Origin: Areca catechu
Lineage: Eukaryota > Streptophyta > Magnoliopsida > Arecales > Arecaceae
NCBI GenBank assembly: GCA_021397845.1
Contig: CM038052.1
Coordinates: forward strand, 40,470,449-40,534,448
Direction: 5' to 3'
DNA length: 64,000 nt
The notes below the pieces were generated by a model. It did no database searches, had not been told where the DNA came from, and was given only the letters and a program-made list of their open reading frames with translations. Below are positions 10,598 to 21,213 of this stretch, piece after piece. The translations under genes and the position numbers were made by a program. Position 1 is the first letter of the stretch. Every line of letters begins with the position of its first letter.

Positions 10598-11585
10598 TGT
10601 TGGAAATTGTATCCCAAAGTCAATCATTTAGATTGTAGACTGTTGTGCTATTTTGTAATTGTATATGAATTTCTTAATGAATAAAAGTTATTCTTTTGGC
10701 TGTTTATCACATATGCATTTTTCTGAAAAGAACTCTTGTGTGATGGAGTCCTTAGAATTATATTATATTTGATATAGAGAGGATATATTGAGTAATTCTT
10801 AAACTGGTTCATAATCAAAGGATATATTATTATAGGACGGCGATGTATCAAGTATAGGTTGTTGAATGTCACATGTATTGGTTGTCCTCTTAACCAAGGA
10901 GTGTAAAGATACTAATGTGACATACAAATAAAATGTATGACATTTCACTAAACGTGACCAACTGCAGAGCTCCCTTCTGCCAAGGGTTGCTCGTGAAGGG
11001 ATATGGATATATGTATCCCTCAGACCTGAGATCACCATGGTAGCTTGCAAGCAACTCACTATACTTTGGTGCCGGACTACCTGGATTTTTAATCCAATGA
11101 TGAAAGGCTTCTGGGTACACTCAAGTACTTGTGGAGCGATGGTGGATCAAGATGGGATTGACCCCTCTAAATGGTTTGGAGTGAATGACTCACTATGTCT
11201 CAATTTAGCAAAACCTTGGCCAGAGAAGTTCTTGTGAGGAGTCACAGAACTTGTAAGATTGAGACATGATCTGGATGTACCGGGTTAGGGTTGGTTGTCA
11301 AACCCTAGGTTATCCTGAGCATTTTGAGATCAAAGGGATGAATTATGCGGTAACCATATACTAGAGGTTCTAGAAAGTTGCTTTGTAATCTTCGACCTAT
11401 TCGGACGTCAAGTATCATCGCTAGATGATGACTTTGACTAGTACTGGAAGTGTTCCAATGCTACCGCTTAGTGTTCGAACCTATGGGGTCATATACTATA
11501 GGAGTTTCTATTTGATCTAAAAGCTGATCGATGATTGAGAATCGTTTGCTGTCATGAAGGTCAATATAATTGACCATGTTCCAAG

Positions 11586-11645
11586 TGTCGACACTTCCAA
11601 GTGTCGACACTTGAAAGTGTCAACACTGGGAAGTGTCAACACTTG
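11586..11645. repeat. Cluster of AAGTGTCGACACTT palindromes
   Basis: Four tandem copies of a palindrome centred on GTCGAC; two are perfect and two carry GTCAAC. Equivalent clusters lie at 19246-19300, 40949-40992 and 58440-58512, with differing copy number. Confidence 0.85.
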
Positions 11646-11985
11646 GCTGTGACGAGCAAAAATTATGGAAAGAATTTTTGGAAGGTTTTGATCTCAATTC
11701 AAATTGCAAATTCTGGTTGGTTTTGGCTCCAAGCCTTCATGGAGTGATGGTCATTCTTTGGAACACTTGGAAGTGTCGACACTTGGCTATGACGAGCAAA
11801 AATTATGGAAAGAATTTTTGGAAAGTTTTGATCTCAATTCAAATTTTGAATTCTGGTTGGTTTTGGCTCCAAGCCTTCATGGAGTGATGGTCATTCTTTG
11901 GAAAGTTTTGACATCAATTCGAATTTCGAAATTTGGCTGGTTTTGGCTCCAAGCTTTCATGGAATGATGGTCATTCTTGCCTTAT
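11633..11985 (+). repeat. Tandem repeat of about 130 bp in copia A1 5' LTR
   Basis: Two nearly identical units starting CACTTGGCTRTGACGAGCAA (11640 and 11774) and ending GAGTGATGGTCATTCTTTGG, followed by a third partial unit of about 80 bp (11901-11980). The 3' LTR has only one full unit and the partial one (19286-19490). The overlapping open frames here come from the repeat and are not genes. Confidence 0.85.
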
Positions 11986-12065
11986 GAGCTTAGAGCCAAT
12001 TTAGTATAGCCCTTGACCTTCTCCCCCAATCACTTTTTCCTCTTTCTCCCTTTCATGGCTGCCTC

Positions 12066-12073
12066 TATAAATA
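12066..12073 (+). promoter_or_regulatory. TATA box of copia A1 5' LTR
   Basis: TATAAATA within GCCTCTATAAATAAGG. It is conserved at the same place in the other copia A LTRs (19578, 41209, 58721). Confidence 0.75.
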
Positions 12074-12607
12074 AGGGTTGTTTTAGGGGCTGCTGGGTTG
12101 GTTGAAGAGTATTCTTGTTGAATGAGATTGCTAAAATTCTGAGAGGGAAAAGAAAAGGGGCTTGGGAGGATAGGGTTTTGGATGTGCGACTACCTAGCAC
12201 TCAAGCTAGTTCTTAGAAAGAGAGCTAATTAGGAAGAGTTTCACCTCTCCTCCTTGTCTTCCAAGAAGAAGTAGATCAGCCTCAAGGATCTCGAGGAGCT
12301 AGCACTTTAAGGGAGTTAATCAAAATCGAGTCCTGATGTGAACTATCCATAGAGGCCAGACATGTGTATGGCTCGAGGACTTTTCACAGCCTCCTCCTAA
12401 AGGTATAACGGTAAGGTAACCTTATTCCTTTTGATTATTTTCCTACTTATGATATCTTTTGCATGCTACATTATCATACTTGTTTCTATTGCAGGCAGAT
12501 TGGTAGATCATTTTGATCAATCTACCAAGCCTTCCACCATGCTTATTTTAAAATTATTTTAAAATATATTTTTTTTGCCATGCATGCTCATTTTGCTTTC
12601 CCTTCAA

Positions 12608-12620
12608 TGGTATTAGAGCC
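12608..12620 (+). other. Copia A1 primer-binding site
   Basis: TGGTATTAGAGCC, one base after the LTR end. It matches the initiator Met-tRNA site TGGTATCAGAGCC with one change. Confidence 0.9.
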
Positions 12621-13529
12621 AGGTTCTTCGTAGTATAATAATGCTAGCATGCTTTAACATCATAGTTTTCTTTTAAAGTACTTAGATTGAGTGTTTCACT
12701 ACGATCGTCTGGTTATAGGAGAGAAGTAGGATTGCAAGACCCTCTCTTCCTATTCAGTATGGTCTCCTATGGGGTGTAGGGGTGCCGCTTATGATTGACT
12801 CATGAAGAAGAAAAATAAAAGAAAATATAGATTAAAAATATTTTAATCTAATGTTATGATCATAAAATAAATTTAAATGAGATCTAAGAGTTTTTTTTTG
12901 GTCGGTTTTGATTAAAAAAAAATTTTAGATTTGAAATCACTATTTTTGCCTTGTGACAGGCCTTGAGTCGACCCAAGTGTCAACACTTGAGTCGACTCAT
13001 GCATGCACAGAGAAAATATGACTTTCTGTTAACACTCTGTCTCAGGCCTTGAGTCGATACTTGAGTTGACTTATGAGTACGAGTGTCGATACTTGAGTCA
13101 ACTCATGAGTGCATAGTATCGACACTTGACCTGAGAATGGAAAAAAATAATAAATTCAAATTCTGATTTGTTATAATTTTTTTTTTATTATAAATTAAAA
13201 TTATTTTAATTTATAAAGGTTATTGAACTTAATTTAGAATTAAGTTACCTTGAATGACAAATAACTCTAGGAATATGATTCAAAGATTTTAAGTCATTTC
13301 AATAAGCCTTAAGGGTCATGGGTTAGCTTCTATTAGGTCCTTAATTGGATTAGACCTAAGTTTAGATACATTGAACTATGTTGAGAACTAATCTAATCAA
13401 ATGTTGAGTTAGGATTTCTTCTCTATAGATCTCTCTAATAGTTTGATTAATTTATAAATCTAAATGGACCTAATTTATGGCTCAGCGGACAGCCCAAGTC
13501 TTTAGACTAGTCTAATCGAGTCCGATGAA

Positions 13530-13675
13530 CTAATTGATGTCTAAGCTAAGTTTGGTAGTTTGATCTTGGTTCTTTGGGGCTACCTCTTACTTGGCCAACT
13601 CAGTTGGTGTCTAAGGCAAGATGGTTAATGACGGAACCCAATCCATAATCTCACTTACCTGGCCAATGTGGTCGA
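13530..13675 (+). other. Leader module, copia A version (A1)
   Basis: Contains TTGATGTCTAAGCTAAG (13533-13549), CTCTTACTTGGCCAACTCAG (13584-13603), TTGGTGTCTAAGGCAAG (13604-13620) and CACTTACCTGGCCAATGTGG (13652-13671). CTGGCCAA and TTGGTGTCTAAG alternate, and CCAAC..GTTGG can pair locally. The A2 leader has the same module at 42690-42845. Confidence 0.8.
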
Positions 13676-13712
13676 TCATAATTGATTGGATAGCCCTCTG
13701 ACTTGTGTTAAC

Positions 13713-13761
13713 CCATGTCACCCAAGGTTAATCAGTCTTGACTGATTTTGGGTGCCCATGG
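13713..13761 (+). other. Leader hairpin of copia A1
   Basis: Three nested stems: CCATG (13713-13717) with CATGG (13757-13761); CACCCAA (13719-13725) with TTGGGTG (13748-13754); AATCAGTC (13730-13737) with GACTGATT (13740-13747). Only a four-base bulge GGTT and short internal loops interrupt it. A2 keeps it at 42882-42930. Confidence 0.75.
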
Positions 13762-14437
13762 ATCATTAGTTATGTGTAACCCTTCTTGATAATTGATGTG
13801 GTCAGTGGGAGGTTGATCCATGTCTTCTCATCTCTTCTTCTGTCACATTAAAATTAAATTCTCTAAATTATTAGGTCCATAAAAAGATGAAGTTATAAAG
13901 ATAACTGAGTCTAAGCCTTCCATTAAGTGGGATGGTAATGGGTCCAATAGTTGGGTATTCATCGACAGATCCAAAGATCGAATGTTTATCGGGCTATTGA
14001 AATTACTATTCCTAATATGATGGCTCAATGTGACTCTCTTAACAGTAGCCAGGTGGGCCAGCCAAAGTCGGGCTTGACTATTTGTTAGTTAGAAGAATTG
14101 AATTTTGTTATGTTAATAGTTGGGCCTAGCCGAGACTATCAATAGAAGGCCCAAAGGCTGATTAAAGTGCACCTTGGGGCAAAACCTAAATACTAGAAGT
14201 TACTTGGAGAAGTAATTGGTTGAAGAACATACCTTTAGATGCGCATGGATGAGCTGGCCAAAGTCAAGCTCATGTGTTGTCTATTAGGTTCTAGTATCCA
14301 CTAAGAAATTAAAGTAATTCATCGATTGGAGGTAGAGGCTATCGTCTGAACAAAATAGTGGAAGGGCCTTTAGACTAAAGTCCATGTCTTTAGGTTAATA
14401 ATTCATATACACTAATAAGTTTTGGTTTTCCTTTCAT

Positions 14438-15287
14438 ATGTCTTCCAACCTGTCGCTTTGGTCTCTTCTTGATAATGAGAAACTCAAGGGTCCCAACTTT
14501 GATAGCTGGTATCGAAGGCTCAAGATTGTCCTAGAGCATGAACGAATCTTGTATATGATATCAGATCTGGCACATGAAATCCCTGCTCCCAATGCTCGAG
14601 GTTCAGTTAGAGATACTTATCAGAAGTGGTTCTCCGATAGAACCATTGTTTGATACATTATATTGGTAGCGATGAACGACGAGTTCAGTCACAAATTCGA
14701 AGAAGCCCAGCTAGAGGAAATCCTTCAAAGGTTGAAGGAGTTCTTCGGCACACTAGATGACATTGAGAGGTACAGGGTCTCCTGTGCTATCTATGATGCA
14801 CGGATGCATGATAGGGCCTCAGTCACTTATCATCTATTGTATATGATTAAGATGATTAAGCACTTGGGCAAGCTCGGATGTCCCTTGTATGAACAGCTCG
14901 GGAAAGATACGATTCTAAATTCCCTGCCCTCTTCCTATCTAGACTTTCTTGATTATTTTAGAATGAATAAGCCTGCAGTTAACTACCATGGTCTGTTCGG
15001 ATTATTTTAGACTTATGAGAAAGACCATCAACTAAATAAAGAGATGGTAAATCTAGTGGGAGGATCTTTGGCAGGGCATCGTCCCTTCAAGAAAGGAAAA
15101 AAGAAGAATAAAGAAAAAATGTGCATAATGCTTCTGGGCCAAGTCAGGCCAAGAGGGTGAAGGCTGATAAGAGCCAAGTGGAATACTTATTCTATAAGAA
15201 GCAAGGTCATTTCTTTATATTGCATCCCTTGACCCGAGCAGGTCCAAGAAGAGAAAGCAGCAGGACGGTGTTGGACAAGGTATTTAT
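14438..15287 (+). pseudogene. Copia A1 gag
   Basis: Starts at ATG 14438 with MSSNLSLWSLLDNEKLKGPNF, then WYRRLKIVLEHERILYMI, the usual copia gag N-terminus. The central capsid part is readable at 14663-15010 (YRVSCAIYDARMHDRASVT, LGKLGCPLYEQLGKD, SYLDFLDYFRMNKPAVNYHG). A basic region, RPFKKGKKKNKE, follows near 15083. Stops at 14651 and 15008 and a later shift break it. The zinc knuckle expected near 15190-15220 is destroyed, with SIRSKQGHFF-like remains. Confidence 0.85.
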
Positions 15288-18276
15288 ATGATAACACCTT
15301 ATAGTTTCTCTATCTGTGATACTAATGATTGGGTATTAGATACGAGAAGTCCAATTCACATTTGTAATTCTTTACAGGGACTTCAAGTTAGTAGGAGATT
15401 TGAGGACGATGAGAGATTCTTGAATGTAGAAAATGGAAGCCAAATTCTAGTCCTGGCATTGGGAGTCCTCAAATTAGTTTTCGAGTCTTGTAAAATCATT
15501 TTGAATGAGTGTCATTATTGTCCATCTTTCATCTTGAATGTCATTTTTGTAGGCCAATTGGCCATGTATGGTTATGAATTGTCAATAAAGAATGATATTT
15601 GTAAAATCATTTGGAATGGTTTTGTTGTGATGCATGGACATATGAACAATATCATTTATATACTATTGCATCCAGTTAGTGTAGTGTACACGTCTGGCAA
15701 ATGTCTTAGGATAGATAATGTCAGCGATGCGTACCTATGGCATTGTAGGCTAGGTCATATTAACAGGAACGGAATAAACAGGTTGAAAAGTGAGGGTCTC
15801 CTCGAAATTAGTGAAAGTGGTTTACTACCAACCTGTGAGTCCGGTCCTCTTGGAAAGATGACAAAATCATCTTTTACTGGAAAGGGTGAACGAGCCAAAG
15901 AGATTCTAAGTTTGGTACATACTGATGTATGCAGATCCATGAATATTAGTGCCAGAGGTGAGTATAGTTATTTCATTATATTTACAAATGACCTTTCGAG
16001 GTATGATTTGTCTTCTTGATGAGACATAAATCTAAATCATTGAAATGTTCAAATGATATCGTAATGAAGTAAAAAAATAAACTGGAAGGTATATCAAAAC
16101 CCTTTGATCAGATCGAGGCGATGAATATCTTTTCGGTGAGTTTCTGACATATCTTGAGGAGAATAGGATTCTCTCTCAATGGATACCTCCAGGGATACCT
16201 CAGTTAAATGGAGTGTCTGAAAGGAGAAATTGAACCCTGTTAGACATGGTTCGGTCCATGATAGGCTTTGCTTCTCTACCGCTATCCCTTTGGGGATATG
16301 CTTTGGAATCAGCCTATTATCTTTTGAATAGGGCTCTGAGTAAGTTTGTTAGCAAAACCCCATATGAGATATGGACTGGACGTAGGCTGACACTCTCATA
16401 CCTTCGGGTTTGAGGTTGCCTGGCTTATGTAAAACATTTGGAAATGAATAAACTTGGACCTAGGTTTGACCGGTGCCTATTTATTGGGTATCCAAAAGAG
16501 TCTAAGGGGTATTACTTCTACTTGGCTGAGGAACAAAAGCTATTCGTCAGTCTTAGGACTATCTTTTCGGAAAAGCAATTCCTTGGTGAAGGAACTGTAG
16601 CCGCTAAGATTGAACTTAGTGAAGTTCAAAAAGTAAAGGAACTGACATACTTAAGGGACAACATAGAACCGGTTATGATTAGTTCACACCCAGAGCCCAC
16701 ACAAGAACCATTAAGAAGATCTGATAGGGTACCGAGTCGACCAGACAGATACTACGATTTCTTGGTCCAAGACGATGATCCCATTGAACTCGATAAAAAT
16801 AATGAGGATCCGATCTCCTATATGGATGCGATGCAGAGGTCCAACTCTGCGAAATGGCTAGGAGCCATGAAATCCAAAATGGAGTCCATGGAAATCAACA
16901 ATGTATGGACATTGGTTGATCCACCTGAAAGGATAAAACCTATTGGATGCAAATAGATTTTCAAAAGAAAAAGGGATGCAGATGGGCAGGTAGAGACCTA
17001 TAAAGCCCATCTGGTTGCCAAAGGGTATCGTCAATGTTATGGTATTGACTTTGATAAGATGTTATGTCCTATGGCAATGCTTAAACCCATTCAGATATAT
17101 GCTTGCTTTAGCGATACACTTTGACTATGAAATTTGGCAAATGGATGTCCAAACAGCTTTCCTGAATGGTGAGCTGGAAGAGAAAGTGTATATGATACAA
17201 CTTGAAGGGTTCACATCCACAGACGAGTCAAAGGTGTGCAAGCTTCAAAGGTCCATCTATTGATTGAAATAAGGATCATGGAGTTGGAACATGCGATTTG
17301 ATAAGTGTATCAAGTCATATGGTTTCGTTAGGAATGGAGAAGAACCTTGCATTTACAAATGAGTTAATGGTTCTGTGATTATGTTCCTTGTGTTATTTGT
17401 GGATGACATTCTCTTAATCGGGAATGACATCACAACACTATAAGGAACAAAGATCTAGTTGTCATCTCAGTTTCTATGAAGGTCTTGGATGAAGCATCTT
17501 ATATACTAGGTATGAAGATTTATAGAAATAGATCTAAGAGGTTTCTGGGACTATCCCAGTCTACGTACATCAGCATAGTGCTGAAATGGTTCAGCATAGA
17601 AAATTTTAGGAAAGGCTATCTCCCGATAGGCACTGGAATTGCTCTCTCCAAAAGGAATTATGCGATAAATCCTGAGGAGAGAGAGCGTATGAGTAGAATC
17701 CCATATGCTTCAGCAGTGTGTTCTATCATGTATGCCATGACATGTACTAGACCAGGCATGGCATACTCACTAGGCATAGTGAGCAGATACTAGTCTGACC
17801 TAAGTGAAGCTCATTAAAAAGTGGTAAAGACCATCCTTAAGTATTTGCAAAATACTAGGAACCAATGGCTGATTTATGGAGAACCTGACTTAAAACTTGT
17901 GGGATATACTGACTCCAATTTACAATCAGATAGGGATGACAGCAAGAGTGTATCAAGATTTATCTTTATCCTAAATAGAGGATCGATCTATTAAAAAAGT
18001 TCCAAGCAGCCTACTGTGGCAGACTCAGTATACAAAGTAGAGTACATTGCATCATCAGATGCAGCAAAGAAAGCAGTATGGTTGCAAATTCCTTGGCAAG
18101 ATGGGAGTGGCACCTTCCCTGGATGGTCCTATTCCAATGTATTGTGATAGCACTGGAGCCATTGCTCAAGCCAAAGAGCCAAAGTCTCATCATCGCATAA
18201 AATACATTCTGCAGTGCTATCATCTTGTACGAGAGATCATGGAACGAGATGACATTGACCTTCAGAATATTGATGG
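15288..18276 (+). pseudogene. Copia A1 pol (protease, integrase, RT, RNase H)
   Basis: Protease: WVLDTRSPIHICNSLQGLQV (15330-15390), with the expected DTG reading DTR. Integrase: YLWHCRLGHINRNGINRL (15733-15785), CESGPLGKMTKSSF with the second zinc cysteine lost, HTDVCRSMNISARG (15918-15960). The core to 16430 has several shifts and stops. RT: LGPRFDRCLFIGYPKESKGY (16448-16510), WQMDVQTAFLNGELEEKVYM (17134-17195), then LFVDDILLIGND (17394-17430) with F in place of the Y of YVDD. RNase H: 18047-18270, reading VYCDSTGAIAQAKEPKSHH with one change. TGA at 17261 replaces Gly of IYGLK. Confidence 0.88.
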
Positions 18277-18360
18277 AAATCTTATTCCCATTTTTTATTT
18301 AGAATTGTCAAGCTTTTGAACTCCAACAGCTTTAGAAAGGGGTCGGCCAGGTTCTCCTTT
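18277..18360 (-). other. Micro-inversion of the copia A1 RNase H end
   Basis: Read on the minus strand this 84-bp segment gives AAAGGAGAACC..GCCGACCCC and AAATAAAAAATGGGAATAAGATT. It is colinear with the forward sequence of copia A2 at about 57343-57427 (KENQADPFTK to the end of pol). In A1 it sits inverted exactly where that sequence should run forward. Tail sequence, polypurine tract and the first 90 or so bases of the LTR are missing beside it. Confidence 0.85.
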
Positions 18361-20119
18361 GGCTGTTCATCACATATTCATTTTTCTGAAAAGAACTCTT
18401 GTGTGATGGAGTCCTTATAACTATATTATATTTGATATAGAGAGGATATATCGAGTAGTTCTAAAACTGGTTCACAACCAAAGGATACATTATTATAGGA
18501 TGGCAATGTATCAAGTGTAGGTTATTGTATGTCATATTTATTGGTTGTCCTCTTAACCAAGGAGTGTAGAGATATTGATGTGACATATAGGTAAAATGTA
18601 TGACATCTCACTGAACGTGACCAACTACGGAGCTCCCTTCTGCCAAAGGGTTGCTCGCGAAGGGATATGGATATATGTGTCCCTCAGATCTGAGGCCATC
18701 ATGGTAGCTTACAAGCAACTCACTATACTTTGGTACCGAACTACCTAGATTTTTAATCTAGTGATGAAAGGCTTCTGAGTATAGTCAAGTACTTTTGGAG
18801 CGGTGGTGGATCAAGATGAGATTGATCCCTCCAAATGGTTTGGAGTGAATGACTCACTATGTCTCAATTTAGCAAAACCTTGCCTAGGGTAGTTCTTATG
18901 AGGAGTCACAAAGCTTGTAAGGTTGAGACATGATCTGGATGTACCAGGTTAGGGTTGGTAGTCAAACCCTAGGTCATCCTGAGCATTTTGAGATCAAAGG
19001 GATGAATTATGCGGTAACCAGATACCAGAGGTTCTAGAAAGTTGCTTTGCAACCTTCGACCTATATGGATGTCAGGTATCATTGCTAGATGATGACTTTG
19101 ATTAGTACTGGAAGTGTTCCAATACTACCGGCTTAGTGTTCGAACATATGGGGTCACATACCATAAGGGTTTCGATCTGATCTAAGGGCTGATCGATGAT
19201 TGAGAATCGTTTGCCATACTGGAGGTCAATATGATTGACCATATTCCAAGTGTCGACACTTGGAAGTGTCAATACTTGGAAGTGTCGACACTTGGCTGTG
19301 ACGAGCAGAAATTCTAAGAAAAAATTTTGGAAAGTTTTGACCACAATTCGAATATCGAATTATGGTTGGTTTTGGCTCCAAGCCTTCATGGAATGATGGT
19401 CATTCTTTAGAAAGTTTTGACCTCAATTTGAATTTCGAATTTTGGCTGGTTTTGGCTCCAAGCTTTAATGGAATGATGGTCATTCTTTTCTTATGATCTT
19501 AGAGCCAATTTAGTATGGCTTTTGACCTTTTCCTCCAATCACTCCTCCTTCCTTTTTTTCCCTCTCATGTGTGCCTCTATAAATAAAGATTGTTTTAGGG
19601 GCTGCTGGTTGGTTGAAGAGTTTTTTTGTTAAATGAGATTGCTGAAATTCTGAGAGGAAAAGGAAAAGGGACTTGGGAGGACTAGGATTTTGGGTGTGTG
19701 ACTATCTAGCACTCAAGCTAGGTCTTGGAAAGAGAGCTAGTTAGGAAGAGTTCCATCTCTCCTCCTTGTCTTCCAAGAAGAAATAGATCGGCCTCAAGGA
19801 TCCCAAGGAGCTAGCACTTTGAGGGAGTTGATCAGAATCGAGCCCTAGTGTGAACTACCCGTAGAGGCCAGACACATGTGTGGCTCGAGGGCTTTTTACA
19901 ACCTCTTCCTAAAGGTATAACGGTAAGGTATCCTTATGCCTTTTGGTTCTTTTCCTGCTTATGATGTCTTTTGAATGCTACATTATCATACTTGTTCCTA
20001 TTGCAAGCAAATTGATAGATCATTTTGATCTATCTACTAAGCCTTCTGTTGTGCTTATTTTAAAATTATTTTAAAATATATTTTTTTCTACCATGCATTC
20101 TCATTTTGCTTTCCCTTCA
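18361..20119 (+). repeat. Copia A1 3' LTR, 5'-truncated
   Basis: Colinear with the 5' LTR from its base 95 onward (GGCTGTTCATCACATATTCATT) to the end CTTTCCCTTCA. It has a single copy of the 130-bp unit, a GTCGAC cluster at 19246-19300 and a TATA at 19578-19585. Tat RT follows at 20120. Confidence 0.92.
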
Positions 20120-21213
20120 AAAAGATGGTTGACATAGGGTTCATCAGGGAGGTCGACTATCCTAAATGGTTGGCTAATGTAGTGCTAGTGAAGAAGGCCA
20201 ATGGGAAGTGATGAATGTGTATAGATTTCATAGACCTCAACAAGGCCTACTCAAAGGATAGCTACCATCTCTATCGCATCAACTAGCTAGTGGATGCTCC
20301 TGACCTTCATGGATACATTTTCGGGATAATCAAATCTGAATGGCACTTGAAGATGAAAAGAAACCTCTTTTATTACTGACCAATGTTTGTTTTGTTATAG
20401 GTTGATGCCCTTTGGTTTGAAAAATGTGGAGGCAACCTACCAACAATTAGTGAACAAACTCTTCAAAAACTAGATTGGTTGCAACATAGAAGTTTATATT
20501 GATGACATGCTGGTCAAGAGCCATGTCTCTCGATGTCATGAAGAAGATCTTAAGGAAACCTTCATCGGACTGCATCGGTACTGGATGAAATTAAACCTTG
20601 CCAAATGTGCATTTGGAGTCATCTCTAGGATGTTCCTTAGGTTGATAGTGTCAGGTTGAGGGATTGAAGCTAACCTAGAGAAAATTCAAGCTATGAGATA
20701 AATGGCTGTACCAAAGATCATGAAAGAAATCTAGATGGTCACTAGATAGATTGCTTCCCTCAGCTCTCCTTCTACCATCGGGTTCTTCCTCATTTGGGAA
20801 GAAGACCTGACATAAAAACTGGTATACTATGTTAGCTAGGTTTTATAGAATGCTAAAACTAGATACACCCGGTTGGAGAAACTCATCTTTGCCTTTGTGG
20901 TGTCGGCTAGGAAGCTTTCATTGTATTTTCAAGCCCACATGGTGTTAGTCCTTACAGACAAACCCCTTCAGGTGGCTCTACACCAGTTGGATACTTTAGA
21001 TAGAATGGCTAAATAGATTCTTGAACTTTTTGAGTTCGATTTCGCATTCTATCCAAGATCTTTTATCAAGGTGCAAGTGCTGGCTAATTTTATCATAGAA
21101 TGTACTATCCTGAAGAAAAATCTAAAGAAGGAGATCTAATGCTTAAAGATCTAGAGAATCAATGGATGATGTATGAGGACAGGGCCTCAAATGCTAATGA
21201 CTTCAAAGCGGGG
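20120..21213 (+). pseudogene. Tat-type gypsy RT to start of RNase H (third piece)
   Basis: Resumes the Tat frame after copia A1: MVDIGFIREVDYPKWLANVV (20124-20180), LVKKANGK, CIDFIDLNKAYSKDSYHL (20217-20272), LVDA, MPFGLKNVEATYQQLVNKLFK (about 20407-20467), then VYIDDMLVKS (20491-20520) holding the YIDD catalytic motif. KCAFGV, GIEANLEKIQAM and a connection domain follow, then QWMMYEDRASNANDFKAG at 21150-21213, the start of RNase H. The Athila LTR cuts it at 21213 and its continuation is not in the window. Stops and shifts are frequent. Confidence 0.87.

Larger units (their letters stand above)
10598..12606 (+). repeat. Copia A1 5' LTR (about 2.0 kb)
   Basis: Begins TGTTGGAAATTGTATCCCAAAG and ends CTTTCCCTTCA. 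It is similar along its length to 18361-20119, 39968-41708 and 57458-59229. It contains AAGTGTCGACACTT palindromes (11586-11645), a duplicated unit of about 130 bp (11640-11985) and a TATA at 12066. Confidence 0.93.
12621..14437 (+). other. Copia A1 untranslated leader
   Basis: About 1.8 kb without a gene. In order it holds GTCGAC/GAGTCGACTC-type palindromes (12964-13135), an AT-rich stretch, the shared CTTGGCCAA / TTGGTGTCTAAGG module (13530-13675) and a long hairpin (13713-13761). The same order is found in the A2 leader (41722-43608). Confidence 0.7.
10598..20119 (+). mobile_element. Copia A1: Ty1/copia LTR retrotransposon
   Basis: A 9.5-kb element inserted in Tat RT, flanked by AAAAT (10593-10597) and AAAAG (20120-20124), a 5-bp TSD with one change. 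It has a complete 5' LTR, Met-tRNA primer-binding site, long leader, gag and a decayed pol (protease, integrase, RT, RNase H). The 3' LTR has lost about 90 bp at its 5' end, together with the polypurine tract, beside a small inversion. The order protease-integrase-RT-RNase H defines it as copia. Copia A2 (39968-59229) is a sister copy of the same family. Confidence 0.92.

Noticed and set aside
11633..11967. Two overlapping plus-strand frames with repeated peptide
   Set aside because: Both derive from the 130-bp tandem repeat of the copia A1 LTR and are absent from the other copia A LTRs.
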